Positions 34,372-46,097 of a stretch of DNA of 64,000 bases are shown here, one piece after another. The notes below the pieces were generated by a model. That model worked only from the letters and a program-made list of their open reading frames with translations. It was not told where the DNA came from and made no database searches. Positions within the stretch are counted from its first letter, which is position 1, and every line of letters starts with the position of its first letter. This DNA is from Dugong dugon (lineage: Eukaryota; Chordata; Mammalia; Sirenia; Dugongidae). A program made the position numbers and the translations under genes. The stretch is from the NCBI GenBank assembly GCA_030035585.1, contig CM057460.1, positions 134,524,714 through 134,588,713 of the forward strand, given 5' to 3'.

Positions 34372-34559
34372 AGCCAGTTGCCAGTTGAGCTGATTCCAAC
34401 TCATGGTGGTCCCATATGTGTCAGAGTAAAACTGTGCTCCATAGGGTTTTCAATGGCTGCTTTTTCAGAAGTACCAGGCCTTTCTTCTGAAGCACTCGAA
34501 TCATCAAACTTTTGGTTAGCAGCCAAGTACGTCTATTTGCACCACCCAGAGGCACCTTT
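34372..34559 (-). mobile_element. AfroSINE-type SINE, minus strand
   Basis: 'gttgagctgattccaactca' (tail), 'ctgtgctccatagggttttc' (body), then 'cttttggttagcagcc' and 'gcaccacccagaggca' (head). The middle 'agaagtaccaggcctttctt' marks the longer SINE variant. Confidence 0.85.
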
Positions 34560-35184
34560 GCTTAAAGAAAGCCCCCCAAATTGTAGACGCTTCAGATTCC
34601 ACAAAATCTGGCCCAACCTGTGGCAAGAACAAAGTCACTGGGGCAGAGTTGAATATCTTTACTCCCAGTAAGCCTCAGAGCCCTGAACTTAGGTTTATCT
34701 TTCAGACATATTTACATAGAGGCTGAAAGAGAAACTGGATCTTCTAAAGGTTTCTGCTACCTCTGTGACTCTGCAGCCTGAAGAGCCATTTCTTTGATTT
34801 TTCTGAATTGCAGATCAACCCAGGTTCAGGAGCCCTCTCTGGAAGAGGAAAGCTAAGAACGTTATCAGCTCAGATCTGTTCTTCTGCAGTTAACAGGGAA
34901 GACAGTCCTTTCTTAAATTTTCATGTGGGATCCCAAAAGTAATACTTCTTCTGTTATCATTACCCTTTCATTTGCTGACCTCACAATAAGTGTAGGATGA
35001 ATACTCACACTCACTGTTAAGATTCTTAGTGATTTAAGAAAGCTGACATTTGGGGCTATGTCTTCCAAGATGGGATCACTTAACTAATTTTTTAAATTCT
35101 TTTAGCTGTAAGGTGCTAATGTGCGTAGTTCATCTGCAGTGCGAGCCAATTATCAATTGGGGAAAGCAATTAAATTTTAAAACA
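34560..35184. other. Unique DNA, no feature seen
   Basis: Nothing recognised. Confidence 0.45.
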
Positions 35185-35200
35185 GTATAATCATCTGCAG

Positions 35201-35405
35201 GAGGCCTGGTAGCACACTGACCAAGTGCTCAGCTGCTAACCTAAAGATTGACGGTTCGATCCCACCAGCTGCTCCATGGAACAAAGATGTAGCAGTCGGC
35301 TTTCATAAAGATTACAGTCTTGGAAACCCTCTGGGGCAGTTCTACTCTGTCCTGTAGGATCGCTATGAGCGGGAATCAAGTCGACGGCAACGGGTTTGGT
35401 TTTTG
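35201..35405 (+). mobile_element. AfroSINE-type SINE with 16-bp target duplication
   Basis: The head 'ctcagctgctaacctaaaga' and 'acggttcgatcccaccagct' resembles tRNA-Asn, including the B box. The body is 'cagttctactctgtcctgta' and the tail 'atcgctatgagcgggaatca' plus 'cgacggcaacgggtttgg'. The site GTATAATCATCTGCAG (35185-35200) is repeated at 35406-35421 with one mismatch. This is a nearly complete, relatively young copy. An A run follows at 35428-35446. Confidence 0.9.
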
Positions 35406-35446
35406 GTATAATCAACTGCAGATAGGAAAAAAAAAAAAAAAAAAAC

Positions 35447-37130
35447 CCATGTGGCTGCAAGTTCTTATCTGCCTTCAGACAGGGCTTTGGTTTTCAAAGA
35501 GGAGGTGCTCTCTCTTAAGTTAAAGTCCGTGAAAGCCAAATAGACTTTTAAATTATTGTAAAGTCTCCTTGCGTGAGTGAAATTTGTAGTACACTTCTGA
35601 AATATGCTGCTGTCACAGCTGCCGTCTGACGAGGCTTGGGTTCAAATCTGTGCCTCCCCTGCAGGCTGTGCCCCTGTTGCTGCCAGCTGGCATCACCTTC
35701 CTCACAGCATCCTCCTCCTGTCTACCATGAGGGAATAAAGCCGCATCTCCCTGGGAAGTCCCCGCTGGTGACTCGGAAGAAATCTGTCTGCAGAGAAGAG
35801 ATGGCAAGCGCACTTGGAAATTTAAATTATTGCTGTTTTCGGCACATTGATTCCCCCTGTATTGAACATTTGACATTGAAACAGTTTGCTTATATGTAGT
35901 AACAATAGTTGTAATTTCCCTTGTCTTGCTGAAATATAAAGGTTCATAGTTGTTTGTGGCTTTGTAGAAATCAGAAAATCTTTCTTTGTAAACTTAATGA
36001 AAAGGAAATTAGCAGACTGATGATCAAGTAGTAAGTAGTTGCCTTAAAATTTTTGCAATGACTGATTTATTACTTATTTTAAGAGAATGCCATAAGAAGT
36101 ATCTATTCTAAATGGGCTGAGGCTAACACCTAAAAACTTACATAGCAATCGTCTTTGCTGTTCTGAAGAAAATTAGACAATCTTGGTTTTTAAAGCTAAG
36201 CATAGCCCCAAAGAAAGAATAAGAAAGGAGAAGAAAAACGCTGAGAGCGTTAGTAAACTTGGGCCTGCATCTGTTATGCTCCAGGGATAGTTGGGACCAT
36301 TGTGCTGATGAAAGAGAATTTATGGATGTAAGTCACTTGTGCCGATAGAGCTCTGGCATATAGCTGCGGGTGCAACTGGGGACTGCAAAATCAGCCATTT
36401 GCAAGAAAACTTTGTATCACCTTCAGAAGATCCTCAAAGGTTTCCTATCAACCCTCCACTATTAAATAATCCATATCTGACTTTTTGACCATTGGAAAGA
36501 CACCGAGAAGATCTTTGATCAATTTATTATCCTAACATCATCTGATATTAAGGAAGAAATTTTCAATCACTTCAAAAAGCATTTCTTAAGCAACCCACTT
36601 GACTACGGTATTATGAAGAATCTATATAAAGCAAGTTAAATAGATAAGGTTTCTACAACTAAAGTGTGACTTGCAAGTAACCTGTTCTTTCTCCACAATA
36701 TGTGGCCATTAGGGAAATACTAGCAAATCTAGCTCTTTGGAAAAAGTTTATACAGTCATATCATAAAGTCATTTTTTTAACCAGTGTTTTTGCATAAACT
36801 TTCCTAAAATAGAATTATTTTTATTTTCTTAAATATTCAATTGATTTAACCTGAGAATTTTTACATGGTGGAAAAGGAAAATTAGTGTAAGCATAGGATA
36901 ATGTAGAAAAATTAATTACAATTTCCAAGGCTGTGCTTGGTTTTCGTTTACAATCCATCTTCAACATAGACTGTACACCTAACTTATATAACTGATCTTA
37001 TTTCCCAGGGCCAGGTCTAGGGGAGGTAAATGAGGTACCTAGGGGACAAAACTTAATGAGATATGCTCTCTCAGGGTCCTGCAAGTACACTTAAAGTATA
37101 GCCCCCAGGTGCCTCACCTGCCTCACCCTG
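35447..37130. other. Unique DNA, one GC-richer patch
   Basis: The patch at about 35610-35800 is GC-richer ('gctgtgcccctgttgctgcc') than its surroundings. Overlapping 87-residue frames on both strands have no known motif. No repeat recognised. Confidence 0.45.
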
Positions 37131-37206
37131 TTGTTGTTTTTGATAGGTGCCATCAAGTTTTCGACTCATAGCAACCCCGTGTGCTAAAGAGTATAACTGC
37201 CCTATA
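37131..37206 (-). mobile_element. RTE/SINE 3' tail fragment, minus strand
   Basis: 'ttgttgtttttgataggtgc', 'catcaagttttcgactcata' and 'gcaaccccgtgtgctaaaga' correspond to the reverse-complemented RTE 3' end. It abuts an oppositely oriented SINE. Confidence 0.75.
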
Positions 37207-37368
37207 CGGTGCACAGTCGTTATGAGCTTGGCTGCTAACCAAAAGGTTGGCAGTTCGAATTCACTAGCTGCTCGTCGGAAATGCTATGGGGCAGTTCTAC
37301 TCTGTCCTACAGGGGCGCTGTGAGTTGGATTGACTCAATGGCAATGGGTTTGGTTTGGTTTTCGTTTT
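37207..37368 (+). mobile_element. AfroSINE-type SINE, 5'-truncated
   Basis: 'cttggctgctaaccaaaagg', 'ttggcagttcgaattcacta', 'ggggcagttctactctgtcc' and 'gcaatgggtttggtttgg'. The short body lacks the longer middle segment. It lies head-on against the RTE tail fragment. Confidence 0.85.
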
Positions 37369-37398
37369 TTTTTTAGGGTTTGCTAGGCTGTAACCTTA

Positions 37399-37604
37399 AC
37401 CTGGTGGTGCAATGGTTAAGCACTTGGCTGCTAACAAAAAGGCTGGTGGTTCAAACCTACCCAGCGACTCCATGTGAGAAAATGACTTGGCAATCTGCTT
37501 CTGTAAAGATTACAGCCAAGAAAACCCTAAGGGGCAATTCTACTCTGTCACACAGGGTCACTATGAGTCCAAATCGACTCACCAGCACCCAACAACAAAA
37601 ATAA
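37399..37604 (+). mobile_element. AfroSINE-type SINE
   Basis: 'cctggtggtgcaatggttaa' (A-box region), 'gcacttggctgctaacaaaa', 'gattacagccaagaaaaccc' and 'gtccaaatcgactcaccag', ending in 'acccaacaacaaaaataaa'. Nearly full length, immediately downstream of another copy. Confidence 0.88.
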
Positions 37605-40129
37605 ATCTTTATGGGAACAGATCACCTAGTCACTCCCTAATGTTCCTAGTCCCACAGTATTATAACAGCCAATATACTAAATTCACATTCAAATGGCTGT
37701 TATTTTGACTAATCACAAGTGTCCAGTCATATTTGCTTCCTTACTCTCCATCCACATGAAGGATAATGATAATTGATGGCTCTTTTTTCAAATTTTAATT
37801 TCAGACTAAGAACTACAGAAATAATCGCTATTTTATATTGACAGAAAACTCCCGCCATTGTACTAATACAGATTTCTTCTTAATTTTTGTGTTGAAAATA
37901 TGCTGAATGCAAATAATCACATGATCCTGTTTTCCTAATGACTTTGCGAAATCTATGGTTCATGTTAAAAACTGAGACTTTGACCACAAGATTAAAGATC
38001 ATTTTTGTCCATCACTGATTGTGACGGCAGCAAATTGCTGTAAGATGGCTTTGAAAGCTCTTCACATTCTTATGAATTCTTTCACTGATTCATATTTACG
38101 ACTTACTTTTAATGCTGAGACATATTTTTCAGAATTATTTCTACCACTGAATTCCCTCAGACAAATGACAATCCTCCTGCACCGTATTTTTTTTGTATAG
38201 TGATCAGTCCGTGAAAAATAAATTCCTTTGTTATAACAAGATGTTAAGTAATAATGAGAGCATTTAGAAAACAGGATGTAATCCTAAAATATTGTATTTG
38301 ATTTTAATAATGCACATCAAATTGTGGTTTGAAATTTTATTGGTAATACCATTGTAAGTTCCTAGAAGGAACATTCAGTAATTGCTTATATAGTAAATCA
38401 TCTTTGCTTTTCAATCAAAGCACCAGGCCTAGTCAGAGACACAAACATAAATTATGGTTTCTTTGCATTGCATATTGATTAGAGAAGGAGCCAGTGGAAA
38501 GAGATGTTCTAAAATTCAGTTCTGAAGCTTTTCAAATAGACTAAACAGGGTAGCAATGGACTGTTTTCTCACAGGGAAGAATTTAGGATTGCACATCACA
38601 GAGTGGGCCTGACAACCTGTAGCTAGGGCTTGTCCATGTCTAGTTTCCGGACACATCCAAGTCTCCAATCATCTGTTCCTTTGTGCAGATTCCACCTGGC
38701 TAACCATTCCTTTCCCCCACATTATGCCTTTCCTCAACATATTCAGGGAATGCTGCTAAAATATCAGCACTTAGCATTCATTCCACATGAACTTTGGTCT
38801 AAGTGGTTATAGACCTAAAGGAATTGTCATAGTTACAGCCAGGATACTAGGCTACAGGATGGGAGAAAAGGCTTCCCAGCGCCCTCAGGGTTGTCTTGGT
38901 GCACCCAACACTTCCAGGCTGCAGGAAGGCCAGTCAAAACACCCTTTCCATCTCTGACTCCAACCCTTGCCTCAGACAGAAGCTTCGGGAAGTTCCCTCG
39001 ATAGAAGCACTGCTCTCTGGAGACAATGGTGGAGACCTAAACTGAGGAGAGCACTATCGATCGATCTCAGAGAGAGATGAACAAGCCCTGATAGCAAATC
39101 CAGCAGAAACCTCACCACTTTTTTTTTTTTTTCTGAAGACCTTTTCAAACCCTTCTCTATTCACTGAGAAGAAAGCAGTAAATTAGAGCAGAAGGTTGGG
39201 AATTTGGAAGGCTCTGGCAGCCAGGACAGGCTGAGTTATTGTTTTCTGTAACCCTCCCACCTGCCCAGGAGTCATACATAATGGAGAAGGAGGTAAATAA
39301 GAATTAAATGCCTGAAGTCTATTTTTTCTTCTGTCCTTTGATTATACCACTATTTTATTTATGATTCCCCAAAGAGAAAGAAACTTCCCTTATGTGCTGT
39401 TGCTTCTGTAAATTGTTAAAGAATCACAAAAATGAAATACTTCACAGCAGGTTTTTCTCTATTGCCTCTTTCTTGCTGTACAGACCCTTTTAAAGCAATG
39501 GTTTACCCATACATGTTCCTGCTTGCCTCCTCTACCACCACCCCATCCCCACTGCCCCCAAATACAGCTAGGCTTAATTTCACTGTATCTTATTTACTCA
39601 AGGAGATCAAATCCATCTTAAGTCCATACTGAGCTTAGTGTAGGGTTCACTAGCCCTGGACTGGTTTTTCTTCATATAATACTGTTTTGTGTCTCAGTAC
39701 ACTGTGCAAGGCAGTCCACATTCTTTGTTTCAGTTTGCACGAGAACTGAGTGAGCAACTACACAGAACAAAGAGTGAATAGAGGAAATGCAAACAGCTCA
39801 GGTTTGGTTTAGTTTTAAAAACTATTCTTAATAGGTCTGAAAGGGAGGCAAGAGAGTGTTTATCTGAATTATCTGTGTAATCAGTTTCCCTTTTCTTTGC
39901 CTAAATAGAATTTGATACAAGGGCTCTCTAATTCTTAATCTATCTGGAAGTTTATATTTGGTTCTAACTCTGAATCTATCTGGAAATCTGTATGTGGTTC
40001 TTTCCTCCAAACAAAATTTTAGAATTTTTTTAATATCACTTACCCCTACCACCAGGAAGCTTAAGAGATCGGGGATACTGGTTCTAATTTCATGTTATCT
40101 TTTTTTTTTTTTAATCTTTTTCTTTTCTG
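37605..40129. other. Unique DNA, no feature seen
   Basis: The longest SINE-free stretch in this part. There is a T run at 39119-39131. No exon, RNA gene or repeat family recognised. Confidence 0.45.
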
Positions 40130-40395
40130 GTAATTTATTTTAACTTTTTATTGTTGTAAAAATATAGATAGCACAACAATCAGCATTTTTTCACATGTAC
40201 AATTCAGTGACACAGTTACATCAGTCATGTTGTGTAACCATCACCAATATCCGTTATCAAATTTTCCATCACCATAAACAGAAACTCAGTGTTTCCCCTC
40301 CATCCTGCCCCTGGTAACCACTTTTAAATCTTGATCTCTATACATTTCCTAGTCTTGGTATTTCATACAAATGAGATCATCAGATGGAATGTCAT
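40130..40395 (-). mobile_element. L1M-type 3' region, minus strand
   Basis: 'tttttattgttgtaaaaata', 'atgtacaattcagtgacac', 'gttgtgtaaccatcaccaat' and 'cctgcccctggtaaccact' match a common old L1 3' sequence in reverse. Confidence 0.7.
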
Positions 40396-41204
40396 TTTAA
40401 CAGAAAAAACTTGGAATGCGAATAACAAGTTATACGATGTCAAGGAAAAGACTAAGATGATGCCAAAATGATGAAGCGTTCACATAGTAATTCTTCATAG
40501 CTTTAAAGAGGAAAAAATGCAATGGGATACAAAATCTGCCACACGTGGCAGGCGGGATTCTGTTTTGATTCAGGGTTACCAAATATTCCAACTTTCTACC
40601 CTTTGAGATTTATTGTACGCCCTACTCCATCAGAACACAGTAAAGGAGGCTTAAGGAAGAAATAAAGCCCCAAATAGAGAACAAGTTATATTGGAATGGC
40701 ATTAAGAGGAATTTTATTTATGGGACTGCAACTGTAGAAACTCAAAGTCAGACAGAGAGAAATTAAGAGAGGGCAATTTGCCCACATTCATTCATTGAAT
40801 TCACTTCAAGTCCTGCCGTTTGCCTGCATAAAACACTTGAGTCTATTGCCCCCTCATTGAGGCTCAGTTCAATGCATCCTCAGTTCAATGCGTCCTTATA
40901 GTGTGTGCAGTATATTTATTTCATGGATACTCTTTAATGTACACGATATATTACTGTGCACATTATATATATATATATATATTCATATGATATGCATACA
41001 GAATTGTATACCAAAATCATGTACAGTCTTCTGCATGGACAATTATAGAGTTATCAAGAGCACTTTTGGCTCTACTTAATTTGCACTTTACAAACTGCCT
41101 CTACAAATTAACCCCCCCGTATGATCACTGTAATAATTAAGCTGTTTTGATTAAGTTTAGGTGTCTCAACTCAGACAAATCACAGCTGCTGTAACTGAAA
41201 GAAC
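40396..41204. other. Unique DNA with a short (TA)n tract
   Basis: A (TA)n tract lies at about 40964-40982. Otherwise nothing recognised. Confidence 0.45.
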
Positions 41205-42044
41205 CTGCAGGTACATTCATGCAAAGTCTGTCACGGATTTTTGAAGAATCACAGAAAATGGGATAGATGCCAGAAGAGTGGGAAATGGAAAAACGTACCA
41301 GTTTTCAAAAAGAAAATAAGGATATATTAGAGAAATTAAATTCTGTAAAACCAATTTATTTGTCACTGATTCCCAACAACAAAAAACTATTTTAAGGATT
41401 TTAAAATAATTTAGAAGCATTTATGAAACAACAGTTAGCCAGCAGGAGTGTACTAAGAATAATTCATAACAAACAAGGCTAATATTCTTTTTTTTAATTA
41501 TTATGCTGTTAGAATGTTTTTTTTTTTTAAGGAAAAGCCATAATAATGGTATATCTTAGTTTCTTGATATTCTAATAGACAAATGGAGAATAACATTAAT
41601 TGACAGATTGGCATCAAATCAGAGGGAGCTTCTCAGTGGAATGCTTCACTACTTTGCACTTAGTCCCATCGTGTCCAACATTTTTCTTTAATATCTTGGA
41701 TGAAAAGTATAGCACAATCATGCCTTGTTTGTGTATGACAAATAGCTAGAAAGGAGAGCAAATTCAGACTATTAGGATTACAAAAAAATAAAAAGTTCAG
41801 TAAACTTTAACTGAAGAGCAAAACTAACAAAACTTAATAGGGAGAAATGTCAAGTTCTCCACTAAGGTTCAAAATGCAACTTCACGTGCACAGATTTAGG
41901 CAGATCTGTCTTACACACAGATCTTGTGGAAAAGAACCAGGCTTTTTGTTGATTAAAAATGTAGAATGAGCCAACCATGTAATGCCTGTACCAAGAGAAT
42001 GACTATGATCTTTGGTTGCTTTTCCAGTGTCCAAGTAAAAGGGA
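41205..42044 (+). mobile_element. L3/CR1-type LINE relic, RT region
   Basis: Several blocks follow the L3 (CR1-clade) consensus. 'ggatttttgaagaatcacag' leads to 'gatgccagaagagtgggaaa', then 'ttctcagtggaatgcttcac' and 'ccaacatttttctttaatat' plus 'cttggatgaaaagtatagc' (RT motif region). Finally come 'tagggagaaatgtcaagttc', 'ggttcaaaatgcaa' and 'ggaaaagaaccaggctttt'. It is very old and has no open frame. A SINE follows at 42063. Confidence 0.75.
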
Positions 42045-42062
42045 GGTTATCTCCCCACTGAG

Positions 42063-42172
42063 AAAGATGTGGCAGCCTGCTTCTGTAAAGATTACAACCT
42101 AGAAAACTCTATGTGGCAATTCTACTCTGTCCTATAGGGTAGCTGTGAGTTGGAATTGACTCAACTGCAATG
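42063..42172 (+). mobile_element. AfroSINE-type SINE, 5'-truncated, with 18-bp target duplication
   Basis: Only the 3' part is present: 'gcctgcttctgtaaagatta' and 'ggtagctgtgagttggaatt'. The site GGTTATCTCCCCACTGAG (42045-42062) recurs with one mismatch at 42173-42190. The truncation with intact duplication shows that it arose by incomplete target-primed reverse transcription. Confidence 0.88.
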
Positions 42173-42378
42173 GGTTATCTTCCCACTGAGTTCCACACTG
42201 GTTGACCGTATGTGACGTATTTATTACGGGTCGAGGGACCCATCTTAAATCTAATCCATCTTTTACATGACAGCCCTTCAAATGCTTGTAGACAGCTTTC
42301 AAGCTGCCTTTTCCAACCTAAGTACCCGCTTCTTAACAGAACAAGGTGTATGTCCCCAGAACAATTCCTTGTTAATAA

Positions 42379-42516
42379 ACCAAAAACCAAACCAAACTTG
42401 TTGCCATCAAGTCGATTCTGACTCATAGGGACCCTATAAGACAGAGTAGAACTGCGCCACAGGGTTTCCAAGGAGCAGCTGGTGGATTCGAACAGCCAAG
42501 CTTTTGGTTAGCAGCT
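42379..42516 (-). mobile_element. AfroSINE-type SINE, minus strand
   Basis: 'aaccaaaccaaacttgttgc', 'catcaagtcgattctgactc', 'gagtagaactgcgccacag' and 'cttttggttagcagctg'. It is truncated at the head. The body is the short variant. Confidence 0.85.
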
Positions 42517-43785
42517 GTAGTTATTAACATTTGCCAAAATTCTTTGTAATTGTGTCACACAAGATTGGACAGGATATCCCAGATGTTGAATGAATAGCAT
42601 AGAGGAGTGTAGGACACTCACTTGCCAGGTACCAATTATTCTTCTGTTAATTAACCCTAAGATTACAATGGAGCTATAGCATACAAGCATTTAACACTAA
42701 TTCAATTACACATTTCAACAAAAACAAATAAAAAGGGACACTGTCCACCCTATTACTCAGTGAACACACACCCCAGAGTAAAGACGAGATGAGAAATGTG
42801 ACCCTGAGCTTTCTTGCTGAGTCACAAATTTAACTTCTTCTTTTTTTTTTTCTTTTTCAGAACTTCTATTTTAGCCGTTGGTTTTACTTGAAAATATTAA
42901 ATAAGGAACCATAGAAACACTTGTAAATGTTAAGTAACAAATTTTAACACACTCAAGACCATAATCGGTTTAGCTTTTTATATTAAATGGCACTAGGTTC
43001 AGCTGTAAGTAACAAAACCAAAAGCAACAATGTCTTGAACAAAATAGAAATTTGTTTTGCTCTCACATAAACACAATTTTGAAGTAAGTTATTGAGATTT
43101 GAGATTGTGGCTCCATTTTCATAAGAGGGCTAAAATCAGTCTATTTTGTTGCTCTGCCTACTTGACGTGAGTTTTAAACCTCACATTCCAAAATGGCTGC
43201 TGAAATGCCAACGAGCCCAATGGCATTCTATTCAGCAGGACACTTCCCTGGCATTGCCTGCAACACATCTGTAACACTTCTCATAATGAGAGATGATTGT
43301 GATTTGAGAGGTTAAAAATGTAGGGTTTTTTTTGTTTATTTCGCCTGCCCCTAAATACATTATTGTCCTTTATGGGAAATTTTATATTTTCAGGGTACCT
43401 TTAACTCATTGAGAATTTTGTCTTTTTTGTGACTTTTGATAACCAAGTGAAATGTAACTCTTTTGTACATAGAGAGAGAGATAATGGATTTTTTTTTTTT
43501 CTGCATTCTCTTCACATTGCTGAGCTTACAGTTTTTAACAACACCCTATTCATACAAATGCTTGGTAAGTCAGTTCTGCTCTTTTACTTTTAGAGTTGTT
43601 TTGTTTGTGTCTAAGCACAGGATCTTATGTTTATTCCTATGACATTTATTCTTATTGTATTTGACCCATCACTCCAGAATATTGATTTTGGGGATCAGAT
43701 TGCTACTATAAACATGTAAAAACCATGATAGGACCAAGGCCTGACCGCTCCTCTTGATCATCACTGCTGATTCATTAAACCCCTT
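42517..43785. other. Unique DNA, no feature seen
   Basis: T runs at about 42840-42850 and 43491-43501. Nothing recognised. Confidence 0.45.
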
Positions 43786-43789
43786 GCAA

Positions 43790-44160
43790 GAGCTACCATA
43801 TTTCACTGACTCTAAAATCCACATTTTTTTCACATTTTTACGTATTTGAAATTATGTCTTAAAATCAGCGGTATCTTAAAATTCCCGTTGGTCAGGTGAC
43901 AACCATGATGTAGTTGTCTTTACCTGTACATGCACAAACTTGGTCATTGCTGTTCATATATCAGTACTTCAAATGAGTTATTGGGACTTTCCAATTTAGT
44001 TTAAAATGTCTTCAAAAAGTTTACCCTATGATTCAAAATTGAAACAAAAAGTTATTATATCCAAGGCATAACAATTGGTCTCTACTCACCTGGAACAGCA
44101 GAGGAAAAAGAAGAGTCAGGAATAGGAAGAAGATATGGAATGTGTGGCTAATTTCCTCCA
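43790..44160 (+). mobile_element. Possible pogo/Tigger-like DNA transposon 5' fragment
   Basis: It begins 'ccatatttcactgactctaa' and 'aatccacatttttttcac', resembling the termini of a vertebrate DNA-transposon group. About 210 bp later an ATG opens 'SKSLPYDSKLKQKVI', then a stop. This looks like the first helix-turn-helix of pogo-type transposases (Y-D-x-K-x-K-x-K-V pattern). The 3' part is lost or separated by the L1 3' UTR copy at 44180. Weak evidence. Confidence 0.35.
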
Positions 44161-44179
44161 TGAACAACTGCCTTCTTTG

Positions 44180-44698
44180 TCATGAGACCAGAAGAACTGG
44201 ATGGTGCCCGGCTACCATTACCGAACATTTTGATCAAAGACTCTACAGGAGAATACTGATCAAAAGGGGGAAATTGCAGAACATAATTTGAAATTCTCAT
44301 AGACTGCAGACTTTGTGGAGCCATGGAGGCTGGATGAACCCCTGAAACTATTTCCCTGAGATAATCTTTAAACCCTAAACCAAAAATATCCCCTGAAGTC
44401 TTCTTAAAACCAAACAGTAGTCTAGCTTAACTGGTAAAGAAGGTCTGCCTTGAGCATTGTGCTCTTTCAAGATCTATCTATATGGGCTCAGATTGACAGT
44501 AGCAACTTGAAAGATTAGATAGGAACCTTTGGGGCAGTGAGTTTATGTTAATGGTGAAGAGACAACTCAGAAAAGGAGGGTGAGAATGGCATCACAACTC
44601 AAAGAACATAATCAATGTCACTGAGTTGTACACGTAGAAACTGTTGAATTGGTGTATGATTTGCTGTGTATATTCTCAACAACAACAAATTTTTTTTT
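44180..44698 (+). mobile_element. L1 3' UTR copy, lineage-typical
   Basis: 'gagaccagaagaactggatg', 'gtgcccggctaccattacc', 'gctcagattgacagtagcaa', 'tttggggcagtgagttta' and 'gtcactgagttgtacacgta', ending 'attctcaacaacaac' plus T-rich sequence. It matches the 3' UTRs at 17195 and 24350-25090. 5'-truncated, non-coding. Confidence 0.85.
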
Positions 44699-44699
44699 A

Positions 44700-45262
44700 A
44701 AGTAGGAAGCAAGTCAAATAGAAAAAGTTATTATAGGTGGGGAGCAGCACAAAAACAGAGCACTGCAATGTGTATTTAATATCAGTGCAGCAAATAATTG
44801 ATGCACTAATAAATAGTGGCCACAGTCCTATATTTTCTTGAGAATATAAGACCTAAGGAAGCATGATTGCCGCAAGTGCATAAAGCTGTGTTTCATTTTA
44901 TTCCTGAGATAAGCACAAAAGGACTATCACATGGCAAGTAACGTAAGTAAGAGAAGACTGGAGAAATTAACAAATCCCTGAAAATACATCAAAGAAATTT
45001 TAATGCAGTGAGAAGAAGTGGGTGTGGCAGTGTCATGACACTCAAATGATAAAAATACAAAACCAAGTCTGGTCAAATAGGAAACGCTGACAAAGGCAGA
45101 GTGTTCTTTAACATGCCTCAGAATTAAACTGTCAATGCTAGAGGTGCTAAAGAGCTCTAAGAGCATAAATTAAGTCTAAAAACCCTCTCAAAAAGTATAA
45201 AATAAAAATTCTAAGTGATTAGAAAGCAGCATAATAGTTTAATAGTCAGCATTTTTTTCTTG
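44700..45262. other. Unique DNA, no feature seen
   Basis: Nothing recognised. It might include the remainder of the DNA transposon suspected at 43790, but I cannot show this. Confidence 0.4.
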
Positions 45263-45570
45263 TTGTTGGTTGCCGTCAAGTCAATTCTGTCTCATGCTGA
45301 GCCTATCAATCTATTTCCCCATGCTTTTCTAAATGAAAATGTTATTCACACACATTTTGAAAAACCAAACCCTTTGCAGTTGAGTTGATTCTGACTCATG
45401 GCAATCTCATGTATTACAGAGTAAACTGCTCCATAGGGTTTTCTTGGCTGTAATCTTTTATGACAGCAAATCACCAGGACTTTCTTCTGCAGCACCACTG
45501 GGTGGGTTTGGACCACCAACCACTAGGTTAGTAGTTGAGTGCAAACCATTTGTGCCACCTACAGACCTCT
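45263..45570 (-). mobile_element. Two AfroSINE pieces, minus strand
   Basis: A tail fragment at 45263-45310 ('ttggttgccgtcaagtcaat') is followed by a spacer and a longer copy at 45359-45570 ('gagttgattctgactcatgg', 'ctccatagggttttcttggc', 'aggttagtagttgagtgc', 'aaaccatttgtgccacc'). The head is diverged. Confidence 0.82.
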
Positions 45571-45599
45571 TCACACATATTAAGATGGTTTAAACATCT

Positions 45600-46097
45600 G
45601 AACGACTTCCTGTGGCTGTTAAGATAAATTCAAAACTCCTTAGCATGGCTTGCCCCTGACTACCGCTCCAGCCTCACCTCACCTCTCTTGCTCCAGATAC
45701 TTTTAAGTGCTTTCAGTTCCTTATTTGATACATGTTCTGTTCATCAGTGGTTTCTCTGTCTGGTATGCTCTCACCATCTCTCTTCATTTGGTAAGCTCCT
45801 ATTCGTTTTTCAGCTCCCTACTCTGTTGTTACTTCCTCTGGGAAGCCTTTCCCAGCCTCCCTGACTGGATCAAGTTCATCTACCACATATCCTTATAGCA
45901 CCAGGTAGCTTTCCCATTGCAGTTAATACGGTTTAAATTTTTCACCTGTGTAATATTTTACCCATGTTTTATCCTCCCCCACCCCCAATAAACTGTAAGC
46001 TCCGAGAATGTAGGGGCCGTCTATCTATTCACCACTGTAACTCACAGTGCCATTCCTGTATGAAATGAATGCTCAGTAAATACTGAATGAATTAATC
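45600..46097 (+). mobile_element. L2 LINE 3' region
   Basis: A long, ordered match: 'gcatggcttgcccctgacta', 'ccgctccagcctcacctcac', 'cctctgggaagcctttccca', 'ataaactgtaagctccgaga', 'gaatgctcagtaaatactga' and 'atgaattaat'. It ends with the typical L2 terminus. Non-coding relic. Confidence 0.85.

Noticed and set aside
34342..34671. 109-residue protein
   Set aside because: Most of it is a translated minus-strand AfroSINE.
35600..35900. Coding exon in the GC-richer patch
   Set aside because: Both strands are open over the same interval without a motif, and no consensus splice pair flanks a coding frame. Unsupported without a conservation test.
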